Assembly: GCF_029893805.1 (NCBI RefSeq)
Contig: NZ_JARXYP010000002.1
Location: 1,860,001-1,924,000, forward strand
Reading direction: 5' to 3'
Length of the DNA: 64,000 nucleotides
Origin: Streptomyces sp. SAI-135
Lineage (GTDB): Bacteria; Actinomycetota; Actinomycetes; Streptomycetales; Streptomycetaceae
The stretch's first letter is position 1, and every line of letters begins with the position of its first letter. A program made the translations under genes and the position numbers. Below the pieces are notes generated by a model, which saw only the letters and a program-made list of their open reading frames with translations, was not told the origin of the DNA and ran no database searches. Below are positions 46,580 through 54,345 of the stretch, in pieces.

Positions 46580-47140
46580 GTGCTGATCACCCACGACACC
46601 CGGTGCGCCCTCGACACCGTGGTCGATCTGGTGAACACCGCACCGGAGGACGACGCGTCCGCGGACGCGCTGCCGGATGTCGCGGCGCTCGCGGAATTCG
46701 TACGAAACCACGAGATCAGCGATGTCGGGGTGCTCTCGGAGTTCGACCTGTCGGCCGTGCGCAAGATCCGCGGCCGGTTCGCCTCGGTGTTCGCCGCCGA
46801 GGACGCCCGGGCCGCCGCCACCCTCATCAACGAGCTGGTCGCCGCCGCGGGCACCACCCCCCGGCTCACGGACCACGACGGCTACGACTGGCATGTGCAC
46901 TACTTCGCGCCGGGCGCCTCCGTCGCCGACCATCTGGCGGCCGACTGCGGGATGGCGCTGGCGTTCTTCGTGGTGGCCGGGGAGCAAGAGCGGCTGCGGC
47001 GCTGCGAGGCGCCCGACTGCCGACGGGCCTTCGTGGACCTGTCCCGCAACCGCTCGCGACGCTACTGCGACAGCCGGACCTGCGGGAACCGTCTGCATGT
47101 GGCCGCGTACCGGGCGCGGCGCAAGGAGGCGGCGGGCTGA
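46580..47140 (+). CDS. CGNR zinc-finger / ABATE-domain protein
   Basis: This 186-residue protein has an N-terminal ABATE-type domain (LITHDTRCALDTVVDLVNT; AEFVRNHEISDVGVLSE) and a C-terminal CGNR zinc finger with four cysteines (RRCEAPDCRRAFVDLS, RYCDSRTCGNRLHVAAYRAR). Members are presumed stress-related transcription regulators. The start is GTG 46580 behind CAGGGAG. A terminator separates it from ssgB. Confidence 0.92.
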   Translation: MLITHDTRCALDTVVDLVNTAPEDDASADALPDVAALAEFVRNHEISDVGVLSEFDLSAVRKIRGRFASVFAAEDARAAATLINELVAAAGTTPRLTDHDGYDWHVHYFAPGASVADHLAADCGMALAFFVVAGEQERLRRCEAPDCRRAFVDLSRNRSRRYCDSRTCGNRLHVAAYRARRKEAAG

Positions 47141-47181
47141 GGTCCGGGCCGGCCCCCACCGGCCGCCGGTCGACTGACTCG

Positions 47182-47215
47182 CCGTCGTGGCTGGTCGCGC
47201 AGTTCCCCGCGCCCC
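47182..47215. repeat. Dispersed 34-bp intergenic element, inverted copy
   Basis: CCGTCGTGGCTGGTCGCGCA and the following TTCCCCGCGCCCC are the exact reverse complement of the element at 10895-10928. It lies 42 nt after the CGNR gene stop. Confidence 0.75.
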
Positions 47216-47259
47216 CAAGACGCCGGGCGGGCGTGCTGAACCGTGCGGTCGCGTGCCGC

Positions 47260-47940
47260 TGAGGCTCAGCCTGTCGCGCTGGAAGGCCGGGCGGTGACGC
47301 GGAGGCGCAGGCTGTCGCGTGCCGGAGGCTGGGCGGTGGTGATCAGGCTCGGGGGTGGTTGCGGGGGCGCGCAGGTGGTGGAGCTGCAGGGCGGTCGGTG
47401 GTGATCAAGGCCGCGGACAGTCGCCGAGGCGCGGGCGCCGGAGCACAGACCGGGCGTCGGGGAGCAGACCCACGGACCGTGACCGAAGCGCGGGCGCCGG
47501 AGCGCAGGCCGGGTCGGGGGCGGGCTTCGCCCATGCCGTGTGGGGAGCAGGCCCGTGTGTCTGGCTGCCGAGGCGCGGGCGGCGGAGCGCAGGTCGGGTG
47601 GGCGGTGGTGAGCAGGCGCCCAGGCGCGGGCGCCGGAGTGCAGATCGGGTTGGAGGCGGGCTTCGCCCATGCCGTGTGGGGAGCGGGCCCGTGTGTCTGG
47701 CTGCCGAGGCGCGGGCGGCGGAGGCGCAGGTCGGGTGGGCGGGGGTGAGCAGGCCACGGGCAGTCGGCCAGGCGCAGGCGATGGAGTGCAGGTCGGCAGG
47801 TGGTTGTGCAGGACCGCGTGTTTGGACGCTGCGGCGCGGGCGGCGGAGCGCAGGTCGGGTGGTGCTGCGGTGGTCGGGGAGACGCGTGTCGCTGTGCTGG
47901 GAGCCGGTTCGGGGTGGCCGGGGTCCGGCAGGGGTGTCGA
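47260..47940. repeat. Degenerate G-rich repeat region without a gene
   Basis: About 680 bp consists of diverged copies of GAGGCGCGGGCGGCGGAGCG- and CAGGTCGGGTGGGCGG-type phrases. The clearest pair (47521-47616 and 47657-47753, offset 136) shares CGGGCTTCGCCCATGCCGTG and GGCCCGTGTGTCTGGCTGCC. Frames remain open on both strands only because of composition; no start/RBS or codon bias supports a protein. Confidence 0.7.
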
Positions 47941-47943
47941 CGT

Positions 47944-47970
47944 GGTCCCCGGCGGGTGGCGCCGGGGACC
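47944..47970 (-). terminator. Terminator downstream of the 50-residue membrane protein gene
   Basis: A perfect 11-bp stem GGTCCCCGGCG/CGCCGGGGACC with a five-base loop lies 13 nt beyond the stop at 47983 on the minus strand. This supports the small gene as real. Confidence 0.8.
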
Positions 47971-47982
47971 CACGGGTACGGC

Positions 47983-48135
47983 TCAGAGCAGCAGCAGGTC
48001 GTGCAGCGCAGCCATGAGCAGCAGACACCCGATCACCGCAAGGAAGATCATCAGCGGTGGCTGGGAAAGGGCGAAGAGGCATCCACGCGGCTCGTCCTGA
48101 GGCGGCGCGGTATCGCTCTGTTTGGTGTCCAGCAT
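47983..48135 (-). CDS. Small membrane protein, 50 residues
   Basis: A short frame reads LDTKQSDTAPPQDEPRGCLF then a hydrophobic segment (QPPLMIFLAVIGCLLLMAAL) and ends HDLLLL. The charged, Pro-rich N-terminus followed by a single helix and an immediate terminator argue for a real gene; codon use with G/C third positions is regular. No function is known to me. The ribosome site is weak (GCGAG). It lies at the edge of the degenerate repeat region. Confidence 0.65.
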   Translation of the reverse strand: MLDTKQSDTAPPQDEPRGCLFALSQPPLMIFLAVIGCLLLMAALHDLLLL

Positions 48136-48291
48136 CTCGCGGCGATGATGGCGCAGTCCGCACCCCCGGCGCGATCAACACGCCCGGAATGAGCGGGAGT
48201 TCGCCGGATTCCGTGATGTCCGTTTCGACTCGTGATCACTTACGGACCTGCATGGCTCCCCCTGCGAACGTTTCAGTTCGCCGCACGACCG

Positions 48292-48741
48292 TCATATGCC
48301 GTGCTTCTTGAGGATGGCCTCGATGTCGCTGAAGTCGTCCGCGGCGGACTCGGTGGTCCTGGACTTGCCCGCGGGGCGAGTCGCCGGGGTGCGCGCGGCG
48401 GGGCCGAGGAAGGGTGCCGAGGCCGCGGGAGCCACCGCGTCCTGCCCGGCGTCGCGGGCCGCCCTGCGCTCCTTGCGGGTGCCGCCGCGGCGGCGCTCCA
48501 CCATGCGTGAGGTCGAGAAGAGCACCCACGACAGACCGAGCACACCGAAGCCTGCCCAGGCGGTCGGGCTGAAGGCGGTGTCCGCGAGCCAGTCGACGAC
48601 ACCGGTCATGACCAGACCGAGCGGGACGAGGGAGTAGGCGGCGATCCGCGTGGCGGCGAGGAAACGCTTCCGGTACGCGCTGACCGCGGCGATGCCCAGG
48701 CCGGCCGCGGCGACGGCGGAACAGACGGTCTCGGCAATCAT
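48292..48741 (-). CDS. Hypothetical membrane protein with a conserved C-terminal tail
   Basis: This 149-residue protein has three helices (CSAVAAAGLGIAAVSAY; IAAYSLVPLGLVMTGVVDWL; WAGFGVLGLSWVLFST), a basic linker (RMVERRRGGTRKERRAARD), an Ala/Pro-rich part, and a C-terminal acidic motif DDFSDIEAILKKHGI. ATG 48741 is chosen because GGAGGA lies at correct distance; an ATG at 48771 has no such site. Function unknown. Confidence 0.8.
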   Translation of the reverse strand: MIAETVCSAVAAAGLGIAAVSAYRKRFLAATRIAAYSLVPLGLVMTGVVDWLADTAFSPTAWAGFGVLGLSWVLFSTSRMVERRRGGTRKERRAARDAGQDAVAPAASAPFLGPAARTPATRPAGKSRTTESAADDFSDIEAILKKHGI

Positions 48742-48963
48742 CCGGTCCTCCAGGCAGGGCTCGATCGGCAACGTGCCGCTTCATCCCTATCCATCCTGCA
48801 CCTGGAGACCCCGACCGGGCCATGCTCCGGCAGGACATCAGGGACATCTCCGGGTCACCTCCTCCGCAGGTGCCGGTCGGGCGTACCTATGCGGCGGACG
48901 GACGCGGTCGGGCAACGGCGGGGGCGGTTCGTCCGGGTGGGCGCGAGCTGGGAGACTGGGCCC

Positions 48964-49485
48964 ATGAGCGACCCCTCCCCCGTTCGTCCGGCCGCGCCCG
49001 TCCTCGAGGTCTGGTGCGATCTGCAGTGCCCGGACTGCCGTGACGCGCTGGACGACGTCCGGGCCCTGCGGGCCCGCTACGGCGACCGTCTGGACCTGCG
49101 GCTGCGGCACTTCCCGTTGGAGAAGAACAAGCACGCCTTCGCCGCCGCGCAGGCCGCCGAGGAGGCCCTGGAGCAGGGCAGGGGCTGGGAGTACGTCGAG
49201 GCCGTCCTGGGGCGCGTCGAGGAGCTGGGCCGCAAGGGAGAGCCCTTCCTGGTCGAGACGGCCCGCGAACTGGGGCTCGACGCCGAGGAGTTCGACACCG
49301 CGCTGATCGACGGCCGGCACATCCTGATCGTGGACGCCGACCAGGCCGAGGGCAAGGCGATCGGGGTGAGCGGGACGCCGACGTACGTCATCGACGGCGA
49401 GCGGCTCGACGGCGGCAAGTCCCAGGCGGGGCTGCGCGAGCGGATCGAGGAGATCGCGGACCGGCTCCTCGCGGGGCAGGAGTGA
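48964..49485 (+). CDS. DsbA-like thioredoxin-fold oxidoreductase
   Basis: This 173-residue thioredoxin-fold protein has an active-site CxxC, CPDC (22-25), in VWCDLQCPDCRDALDDV, and the cis-proline loop GVSGTPTYVIDGERL. The helical insertion (HAFAAAQAAEEALEQGRGWEYVEAVL) fits the DsbA/FrnE group. No signal peptide is seen, so it is probably cytoplasmic. ATG 48964 is chosen. It converges on the GNAT gene with a 7-nt gap. Confidence 0.9.
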   Translation: MSDPSPVRPAAPVLEVWCDLQCPDCRDALDDVRALRARYGDRLDLRLRHFPLEKNKHAFAAAQAAEEALEQGRGWEYVEAVLGRVEELGRKGEPFLVETARELGLDAEEFDTALIDGRHILIVDADQAEGKAIGVSGTPTYVIDGERLDGGKSQAGLRERIEEIADRLLAGQE

Positions 49486-49492
49486 GCCGGCC

Positions 49493-50317
49493 TCAGAGCA
49501 GGCTCTTGTACATCGAGTAACCCACCGTCACATATCCCAGCGACTCGTACAGCCGCTCGGCCGGTGTGTTGCCCGCGAAGACGTTGAGGCTCAGGAGCCG
49601 TCTGCCGGAGGCGATGGTCTGGGCCTCGGCCAGCAGCATCAGCGACCTGCCGTGCCCGCGGCCGCGGAAGGCCTCCTCGGTCTCGACGTCGTAGACGGAG
49701 GCCTTGTCGCCGATGAACTCCAGCCACAGGATCCCGACCCGGACGCCGTCGTGCTCCAGCACGCTGTACAGCGCGTCCTCCGTCGCCGGACCGCGCTCCG
49801 TCACGTGCTCGTTGTCCTCCTTCGACCTCGCCCACGCCAAGGCCTCGGGCACCCCTCGCTCGCTCCAGTCCCGGGTGTACTCCGCGACGGCGCGCTCCGC
49901 CCATTCCTCGAACTCGGCCTGCGTCATGGGCCTGCCGCGACTGCCCGCGGGCAGTCCGGGCGCGGTGGCGCCGAGCCGCTTCTCCATGCCGCGGTTGCGG
50001 TGGACGTAGCCGAGCACGGTGGCGAGTCGCAGCGCGGGCTCGGCGTCGGCCGGGACCCTGATCTCCAACTGCCCGCAGCCCCAGCCCCGCGCCACCTCCT
50101 CGGCGGCGAGCGCGGCGACCGTGCCCCGGCCGCGCCTGCGGTCCGGCTCGTCGATCCGCAGGTCCCGGATCTGGGCGACGGCCGGTCCGAAGGACGGGTG
50201 GGTCGCGAGGTGTATCGCTCCGACGGGACGGCTGTTCACGCACACGGTGAAGTGGCGGGACAGCGCCCCGTCGGCGCCGCGCTGGAGCGGCTCGGTCGGC
50301 CGCAGGGTGGTGGTCAT
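49493..50317 (-). CDS. Tandem GNAT acetyltransferase
   Basis: This 274-residue protein holds two GNAT folds. The first half has IRDLRIDEPDRRRGRGTVAAL (acetyl-CoA motif A, RRRGRGT) and LRLATVLGYVHRNRGMEKRL. The second has VYDVETEEAFRGRGHGRSLM (RGRGHG) and LNVFAGNTPAERLYESLGYVTVGYSMYKSLL. Both motif A sequences look intact, so both sites could bind acetyl-CoA. The substrate is unknown. The start is ATG 50317. Confidence 0.9.
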   Translation of the reverse strand: MTTTLRPTEPLQRGADGALSRHFTVCVNSRPVGAIHLATHPSFGPAVAQIRDLRIDEPDRRRGRGTVAALAAEEVARGWGCGQLEIRVPADAEPALRLATVLGYVHRNRGMEKRLGATAPGLPAGSRGRPMTQAEFEEWAERAVAEYTRDWSERGVPEALAWARSKEDNEHVTERGPATEDALYSVLEHDGVRVGILWLEFIGDKASVYDVETEEAFRGRGHGRSLMLLAEAQTIASGRRLLSLNVFAGNTPAERLYESLGYVTVGYSMYKSLL

Positions 50318-50370
50318 CACCGGAGTTCTACCCGCTGCCGCGCGCCGGAGCAGCCGAATATCCCGGGCTT

Positions 50371-51198
50371 CTACGGGTCGAGGTCGTCCCCGGCCCGCTC
50401 CTCGAAGATCCGCATGGCCTTGGCGGTCACCGGGCCGGGCGCGCCGGGCAGTTCGCGCGCGTCGACGCGGTGGACGGCCTGGACGTCCCGCAGGGTCGAG
50501 GTGAGGAAGATCTCGTCGGCCCGCTCCAGGACGTCCAGCGGCAGGTCGGTCTCCTTGGCCCCGGTCCATTCGACGGTCAACGCGCGCGTGATGCCCGCGA
50601 GGCAGCCGGAGGCGAGCGGCGGGGTGTGGATCTCGCCGTCGAGGACGACGAAGACGTTCGAGCCGGTGCCCTCGCACAGCTGCCCGACCGTGTTCGCGAA
50701 CAGCGCCTCCGAGGCGCCGTCCGCACGCGCGCGTGCGAGTGCGACGACGTTCTCGGCGTACGAGGTGGTCTTGAGCCCGGTGAGGGCGCCCCGCTCGTTC
50801 CGGGTCCACGGGACGGTGATCACGGCCGTGGAGTCCGGCCGCGGGGCGGACTCGCCGAGGGCGACCACCAGGGTCGGCCCGTGCTCGCCCCGGTCGGAAC
50901 CGAGGGGACCGTGGCCGCCGGTGTAGGTGATGCGCAGCCGCCCGAGCGGCATCGGGTTCGCCTCCAGTACGGCGGCGCAGGCGCGGCGGACCTCGTCGTG
51001 GTCGGGGTCGGGGTCGGGCAGTCCGAGGCCCCGTGCCGACAGCGTGAGCCGGTCGAGATGCCGGGTGAGGGCGAAGGGACGGCCGTCCACCGCCTTCACG
51101 GTCTCGAAGATGCCGTCGCCCACGGTCAGTCCGTGGTCGAAGACGGAGACGCGGGCGGTCTCGATGTCCTGGAGCCCGCCGTCGAGCCAGATCTTCAC
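50371..51198 (-). CDS. pabC: Aminotransferase class IV (4-amino-4-deoxychorismate lyase-like)
   Basis: This 275-residue fold-type IV PLP enzyme has the N-terminus KIWLDGGLQDIETARVSVFDHGLTVGDGIFET, typical of PabC/IlvE. The PLP lysine is in TGLKTTSYAENVVAL; the C-terminal LERADEIFLTSTLRDVQAV is a class IV motif. Its GTG (51198) overlaps the stop of the chorismate-binding gene by 4 nt, so it most likely converts aminodeoxychorismate to 4-aminobenzoate for folate. Confidence 0.9.
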   Translation of the reverse strand: MKIWLDGGLQDIETARVSVFDHGLTVGDGIFETVKAVDGRPFALTRHLDRLTLSARGLGLPDPDPDHDEVRRACAAVLEANPMPLGRLRITYTGGHGPLGSDRGEHGPTLVVALGESAPRPDSTAVITVPWTRNERGALTGLKTTSYAENVVALARARADGASEALFANTVGQLCEGTGSNVFVVLDGEIHTPPLASGCLAGITRALTVEWTGAKETDLPLDVLERADEIFLTSTLRDVQAVHRVDARELPGAPGPVTAKAMRIFEERAGDDLDP

Positions 51199-52238
51199 GT
51201 AAGGGTCCCTCCACTCACCTCGTACGTCCCCGACGCTACCGCGAGCAGCCGGGACGCCTTCAGCTCGGTCTCCCGCCACTCCCCCTCGGGGTCGGACCCC
51301 CAGGTGATGCCGGCGCCGGTGCCGAAGCGCAGCACTCCCTCGGCGCGGTCGATCCAGAAGGTGCGGATGCCGACGGCCAGCTCCCCGGTACCCCGGTCGG
51401 CGTCGACCCAGCCGACGCCTCCGCAGTAGGGCCCACGGGGCGCGGTCTCCAGGGCGTCGATGATCCGCAGGGCGCTGGACTTGGGCGCGCCGGTGACCGA
51501 GCCGGGCGGGAAGGCGGCGCCGAACAGCTCGGCCCAGCCGGCACCCTCGCGCAGCTCTCCCCGCACGGTCGACACGAGATGGACGAGACCGGGGTGCTTC
51601 TCCACCGCGCACAGATCGGGAACGGTGACAGTGCCCGTGGCGCACACCCGGCCCAGGTCGTTGCGGACCAGGTCGACGATCATCACGTTCTCGGCGTAGT
51701 CCTTGGCCAGCAGGTCGTCCTCGGTCCGCCCGGTCCCCTTGATCGGCCCCGACTCCACGACCCGGCCCGTCCTGCGCAGGAACAGTTCGGGGGAGGCGGT
51801 GGCGATCTCGACCCCGTGTCCGGGCAGCCGGATCGTTCCTGCGTACGGCGCCGGGTTGCCGCGGGCCAGCAGCGCGGTCAGCGCGTCCACGTCGGCGCCG
51901 GGCGCCAGGGGCGCGCTCAGGACCCGGCAGAGGTTGGCCTGGTAGACCTCGCCGGCGGCGATGTGCGCGCGGATCCGCCGGACGCCCTCCATGTACGCCC
52001 CGCGATCCAGCGATGACGTCCAGTCACCGGCAGCCGGTCCCCGCCAGGCGCCCGGCACCGGGGCGGGCACCGGCTCATGGCGTACGTCGGCGAAGCGGGC
52101 GCAGGTCACACCGCCCTCGAAGTCGGCGGCGACGGCCCAGAAGCCGGTGGAGTCCAGGGCGGCGGGGTCGCTGGTGACATCGAGGAGGCCGGTGGCGACG
52201 CGGTCGCCGAAACGGGTGAGAGGAGCGAGGTCGAGCAC
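51195..52238 (-). CDS. pabB: Aminodeoxychorismate synthase component I-like chorismate-binding enzyme
   Basis: This 347-residue chorismate-utilising enzyme has the conserved segments IAAGEVYQANLCRVL, the PIKGT motif (SGPIKGTGRTEDD), IVDLVRNDLGRVC, and PPGSVTGAPKSSALRIIDALE. The N-terminal domain is shortened compared with about 450-500 residues in TrpE/PabB proteins. Coupling to the pabC-like gene points to folate (4-aminobenzoate) synthesis. The start is GTG 52238. Confidence 0.92.
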   Translation of the reverse strand: MLDLAPLTRFGDRVATGLLDVTSDPAALDSTGFWAVAADFEGGVTCARFADVRHEPVPAPVPGAWRGPAAGDWTSSLDRGAYMEGVRRIRAHIAAGEVYQANLCRVLSAPLAPGADVDALTALLARGNPAPYAGTIRLPGHGVEIATASPELFLRRTGRVVESGPIKGTGRTEDDLLAKDYAENVMIVDLVRNDLGRVCATGTVTVPDLCAVEKHPGLVHLVSTVRGELREGAGWAELFGAAFPPGSVTGAPKSSALRIIDALETAPRGPYCGGVGWVDADRGTGELAVGIRTFWIDRAEGVLRFGTGAGITWGSDPEGEWRETELKASRLLAVASGTYEVSGGTLT

Positions 52239-52416
52239 GTGGTCGAGTCTATGGCGGGTGTCCCGCAGGTGACCTGGCCATGTCCTTCAGGCCGCCCTGA
52301 CCACGGACGTCGACATGCGCACCGCAGCACGCTGCGCAAACGCGTTTTTGTACTGGCCCCGGAATCCGCTAGAGTTCAACTCGTCGCCGGGCCGCGAGAG
52401 CGGAACGAAACGACAA

Positions 52417-52489
52417 GCGGACGTAGCTCAGTTGGTAGAGCGCAACCTTGCCAAGGTTGAGGTCGCGAGTTCGAGCCTCGTCGTCCGCT
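52417..52489 (+). tRNA. tRNA-Gly (anticodon GCC)
   Basis: A 73-nt cloverleaf: acceptor GCGGACG/CGTCCGC, anticodon stem CAACC/GGTTG with loop TTGCCAA, T-arm GCGAG/CTCGT with TTCGAGC. First of five tRNA genes in a row. Confidence 0.97.
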
Positions 52490-52528
52490 CGATGGAACCA
52501 GGGGATCTTCCCGAGCCCCTGCACTCCT

Positions 52529-52599
52529 GGTGGAGTGGCCGAGAGGCGAGGCAACGGCCTGCAAAGCCGTCTACACGGGTTCAAATCCCGTCTCCACCT
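52529..52599 (+). tRNA. tRNA-Cys (anticodon GCA)
   Basis: A 71-nt cloverleaf: acceptor GGTGGAG/CTCCACC, anticodon stem ACGGC/GCCGT with loop CTGCAAA, T-loop TTCAAAT. Confidence 0.97.
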
Positions 52600-52603
52600 C
52601 CAA

Positions 52604-52675
52604 GGACGATTAGCTCAGCGGGAGAGCGCTTCCCTGACACGGAAGAGGTCACTGGTTCAATCCCAGTATCGTCCA
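52604..52675 (+). tRNA. tRNA-Val (anticodon GAC), isodecoder 1
   Basis: A 72-nt cloverleaf: acceptor GGACGAT/ATCGTCC, anticodon stem CTTCC/GGAAG with loop CTGACAC. It starts only 4 nt after tRNA-Cys. The body is identical to the next two copies; only the outer acceptor pairs differ. Confidence 0.97.
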
Positions 52676-52709
52676 CTGGATCTTCGACAGATCATCGAAG
52701 GTCTGACCC

Positions 52710-52781
52710 GCGCGATTAGCTCAGCGGGAGAGCGCTTCCCTGACACGGAAGAGGTCACTGGTTCAATCCCAGTATCGCGCA
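52710..52781 (+). tRNA. tRNA-Val (anticodon GAC), isodecoder 2
   Basis: A 72-nt cloverleaf with acceptor GCGCGAT/ATCGCGC and a body identical to the neighbouring copies. Confidence 0.97.
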
Positions 52782-52812
52782 CGCAGCACACAAGATCACG
52801 ATCGTGGTCCCC

Positions 52813-52884
52813 GCGCGATTAGCTCAGCGGGAGAGCGCTTCCCTGACACGGAAGAGGTCACTGGTTCAATCCCAGTATCGCGCA
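52813..52884 (+). tRNA. tRNA-Val (anticodon GAC), second copy of isodecoder 2
   Basis: Identical in all 72 positions to the gene at 52710-52781, starting 103 bp after it. A terminator follows at 52891. Confidence 0.97.
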
Positions 52885-52890
52885 CACACC

Positions 52891-52920
52891 GAAGCCCCCG
52901 GCCCTGCGGCCGGGGGCTTC
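52891..52920 (+). terminator. Terminator of the tRNA cluster
   Basis: A perfect 13-bp stem GAAGCCCCCGGCC/GGCCGGGGGCTTC with a CTGC loop lies 6 nt beyond the last tRNA. It also lies 13 nt from the end of the convergent zinc-ribbon gene and may serve both. Confidence 0.93.
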
Positions 52921-52933
52921 CTCGTTCTCTCCG

Positions 52934-53230
52934 TCAGCTGGAGAACAGCATGTGGCCGAAGCCGCGGTTGCGGTGGTGACCGCCGTGGCCGCCGTAGTGA
53001 CCGCCGTGCTGCGGGGCGCCCCAGGCCGGTGCGCCGGGCGCGGCGGGGTACTGCGGAGCGGCCGGCGGCGGGGGAACCATGGGGCCGCCGCCGTACTGGC
53101 CCTCCAGCCGGGTCAGCGCCTCCAGCTCGCCGTAGTCGAGAAAGATCCCGCGGCAGCCGCTGCACTGCTCGATCTGGACACCGTTGCGGTTGTACGTGTG
53201 CATCGGGGCGTGACACTTCGGACACTGCAT
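52934..53230 (-). CDS. TFIIB-type zinc-ribbon small protein
   Basis: This 98-residue protein has an N-terminal zinc ribbon with cysteines at 3, 6, 23 and 26 (CPKC and CSGC), in the zf-TFIIB pattern (GVQIEQCSGCRGIFLDYGELEAL). The C-terminal half is Pro/Gly/His/Tyr-rich (PQHGGHYGGHGGHHRNRGFG) and may bind metal or be disordered. Function unknown. The start is ATG 53230. Confidence 0.88.
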   Translation of the reverse strand: MQCPKCHAPMHTYNRNGVQIEQCSGCRGIFLDYGELEALTRLEGQYGGGPMVPPPPAAPQYPAAPGAPAWGAPQHGGHYGGHGGHHRNRGFGHMLFSS

Positions 53231-53276
53231 CGTCGGCTCAACTCCTCGCCGGTTGATCCTGCTTAGCGTTACGCCA

Positions 53277-53291
53277 GGACAGACTCTGTCC
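53277..53291. promoter_or_regulatory. GGACAG-ACT-CTGTCC inverted repeat
   Basis: A perfect 6-3-6 inverted repeat lies in the 80-bp gap between the phosphotransferase gene (ends 53311) and the zinc-ribbon gene (starts 53230), both on the minus strand. It could be an operator of the latter or a short terminator of the former. Confidence 0.35.
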
Positions 53292-53310
53292 GGCTCTGGT
53301 CGGTTGCACC

Positions 53311-54258
53311 CTACTTCGCGAAACCGTCCGCCAACTCCGGCGGGGTGGCACCCATTCGGTCACAGGCGTCGACGACCGCCTGCTCCACGTCGTCCAGCGG
53401 CCGGTCCGCGTCGATGGCCTTGGCGAGCGCCCGGGCCGCGGTCTGCGCGGTGAGAGCGCGGGCGGGCACGTCCAGGGCGGGCCACGGGTCGCCGTCGGCG
53501 GGGACCGCGGGTCCGCCGGCCGCGCGGTAGGCGCCGAGGAAACGGGACCAGTCCTCGGGCGACAGCAGGCCGCAGGCGAACCAGGCGGCGGGGCGGGCGA
53601 GGTCCCAGGCGGGCTCCCCCACTCCGAGGTCGTCCACGTCGATGAGGCGCCAGGGGCCGTCAGGGGTGGGGTGACGCACGAGCTGACCGAGGTGGAGGTC
53701 GCCGTGGCAGAGGGTCGAGGTGTCGGACATGGGGGCCTCGGCGCGGGCCCAGGCCGGGAGGCTGGTCCACGCGCGGAGTACGGGGACGACGGCCGGGTGC
53801 GGTCTGTCCCGGCTTGCCCGGAGCAGGCGGGCGACGGCCAGGGCGGCCTTGACCGGACCCCGCATGGGGGGCAGCCCGGGTGGGGCGGGGGTGCGGTGGA
53901 GGTGGGCGAGCAGGGTGGCGGCCTGTTCCCAGGGGGCGGCGTCGGGGTCCTCCGGGTCCACGGGTTCGCCGTACGGCCAGAAGGTGACGAGCCTGCCGTG
54001 CAGGTCGACGTGCGTCGCGTGGAGCGGGGGCAGGAAGATGCCGGGGAGGTGGGCGGCCGTGGTGAGGCGGGGGGTCAGGTCGGCGGGGGTGGTGCCGGGG
54101 GCGTGGGCCTTGGCGACGGTGTCCTCGTGCCGTACGACGGTGGCGTCGGGGCGGTCGGCGAGGGTGGCCGCGCCGCAGGGGCACGCCGTGGGCTGCCGAA
54201 GGTGAGCCTCTCTTCTCGCTCTGAGTTTGAGCTCGGTGAGGAGGGGGTGGGGGGTCAC
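53311..54258 (-). CDS. Aminoglycoside phosphotransferase-family kinase
   Basis: This 315-residue small-molecule kinase has an APH/choline-kinase fold. The catalytic loop is LCHGDLHLGQLVRH and the metal-binding motif LIDVDDLGVGEPAWDLARP. The nucleotide-binding N-terminal lobe carries VVRHEDTVAKAHAPG with the likely Lys. The substrate is unknown; such genes in Streptomyces are usually metabolic, not resistance determinants. The start is GTG 54258. Confidence 0.88.
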   Translation of the reverse strand: MTPHPLLTELKLRARREAHLRQPTACPCGAATLADRPDATVVRHEDTVAKAHAPGTTPADLTPRLTTAAHLPGIFLPPLHATHVDLHGRLVTFWPYGEPVDPEDPDAAPWEQAATLLAHLHRTPAPPGLPPMRGPVKAALAVARLLRASRDRPHPAVVPVLRAWTSLPAWARAEAPMSDTSTLCHGDLHLGQLVRHPTPDGPWRLIDVDDLGVGEPAWDLARPAAWFACGLLSPEDWSRFLGAYRAAGGPAVPADGDPWPALDVPARALTAQTAARALAKAIDADRPLDDVEQAVVDACDRMGATPPELADGFAK

Positions 54259-54345
54259 GGGGCTCCCTGGGCGGCGGGTGGTCTGCTCGCGAGCGTATCC
54301 GCTGCGCTGGGCTTGGGCGGGGCGCCTGCGGGGGTGCCGGGTTCG

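Noticed and set aside
53311..54258. Antibiotic resistance gene (aminoglycoside phosphotransferase)
   Set aside because: Only the general kinase fold is supported. There is no close match to known resistance enzymes that I can see, and the context is core genome.
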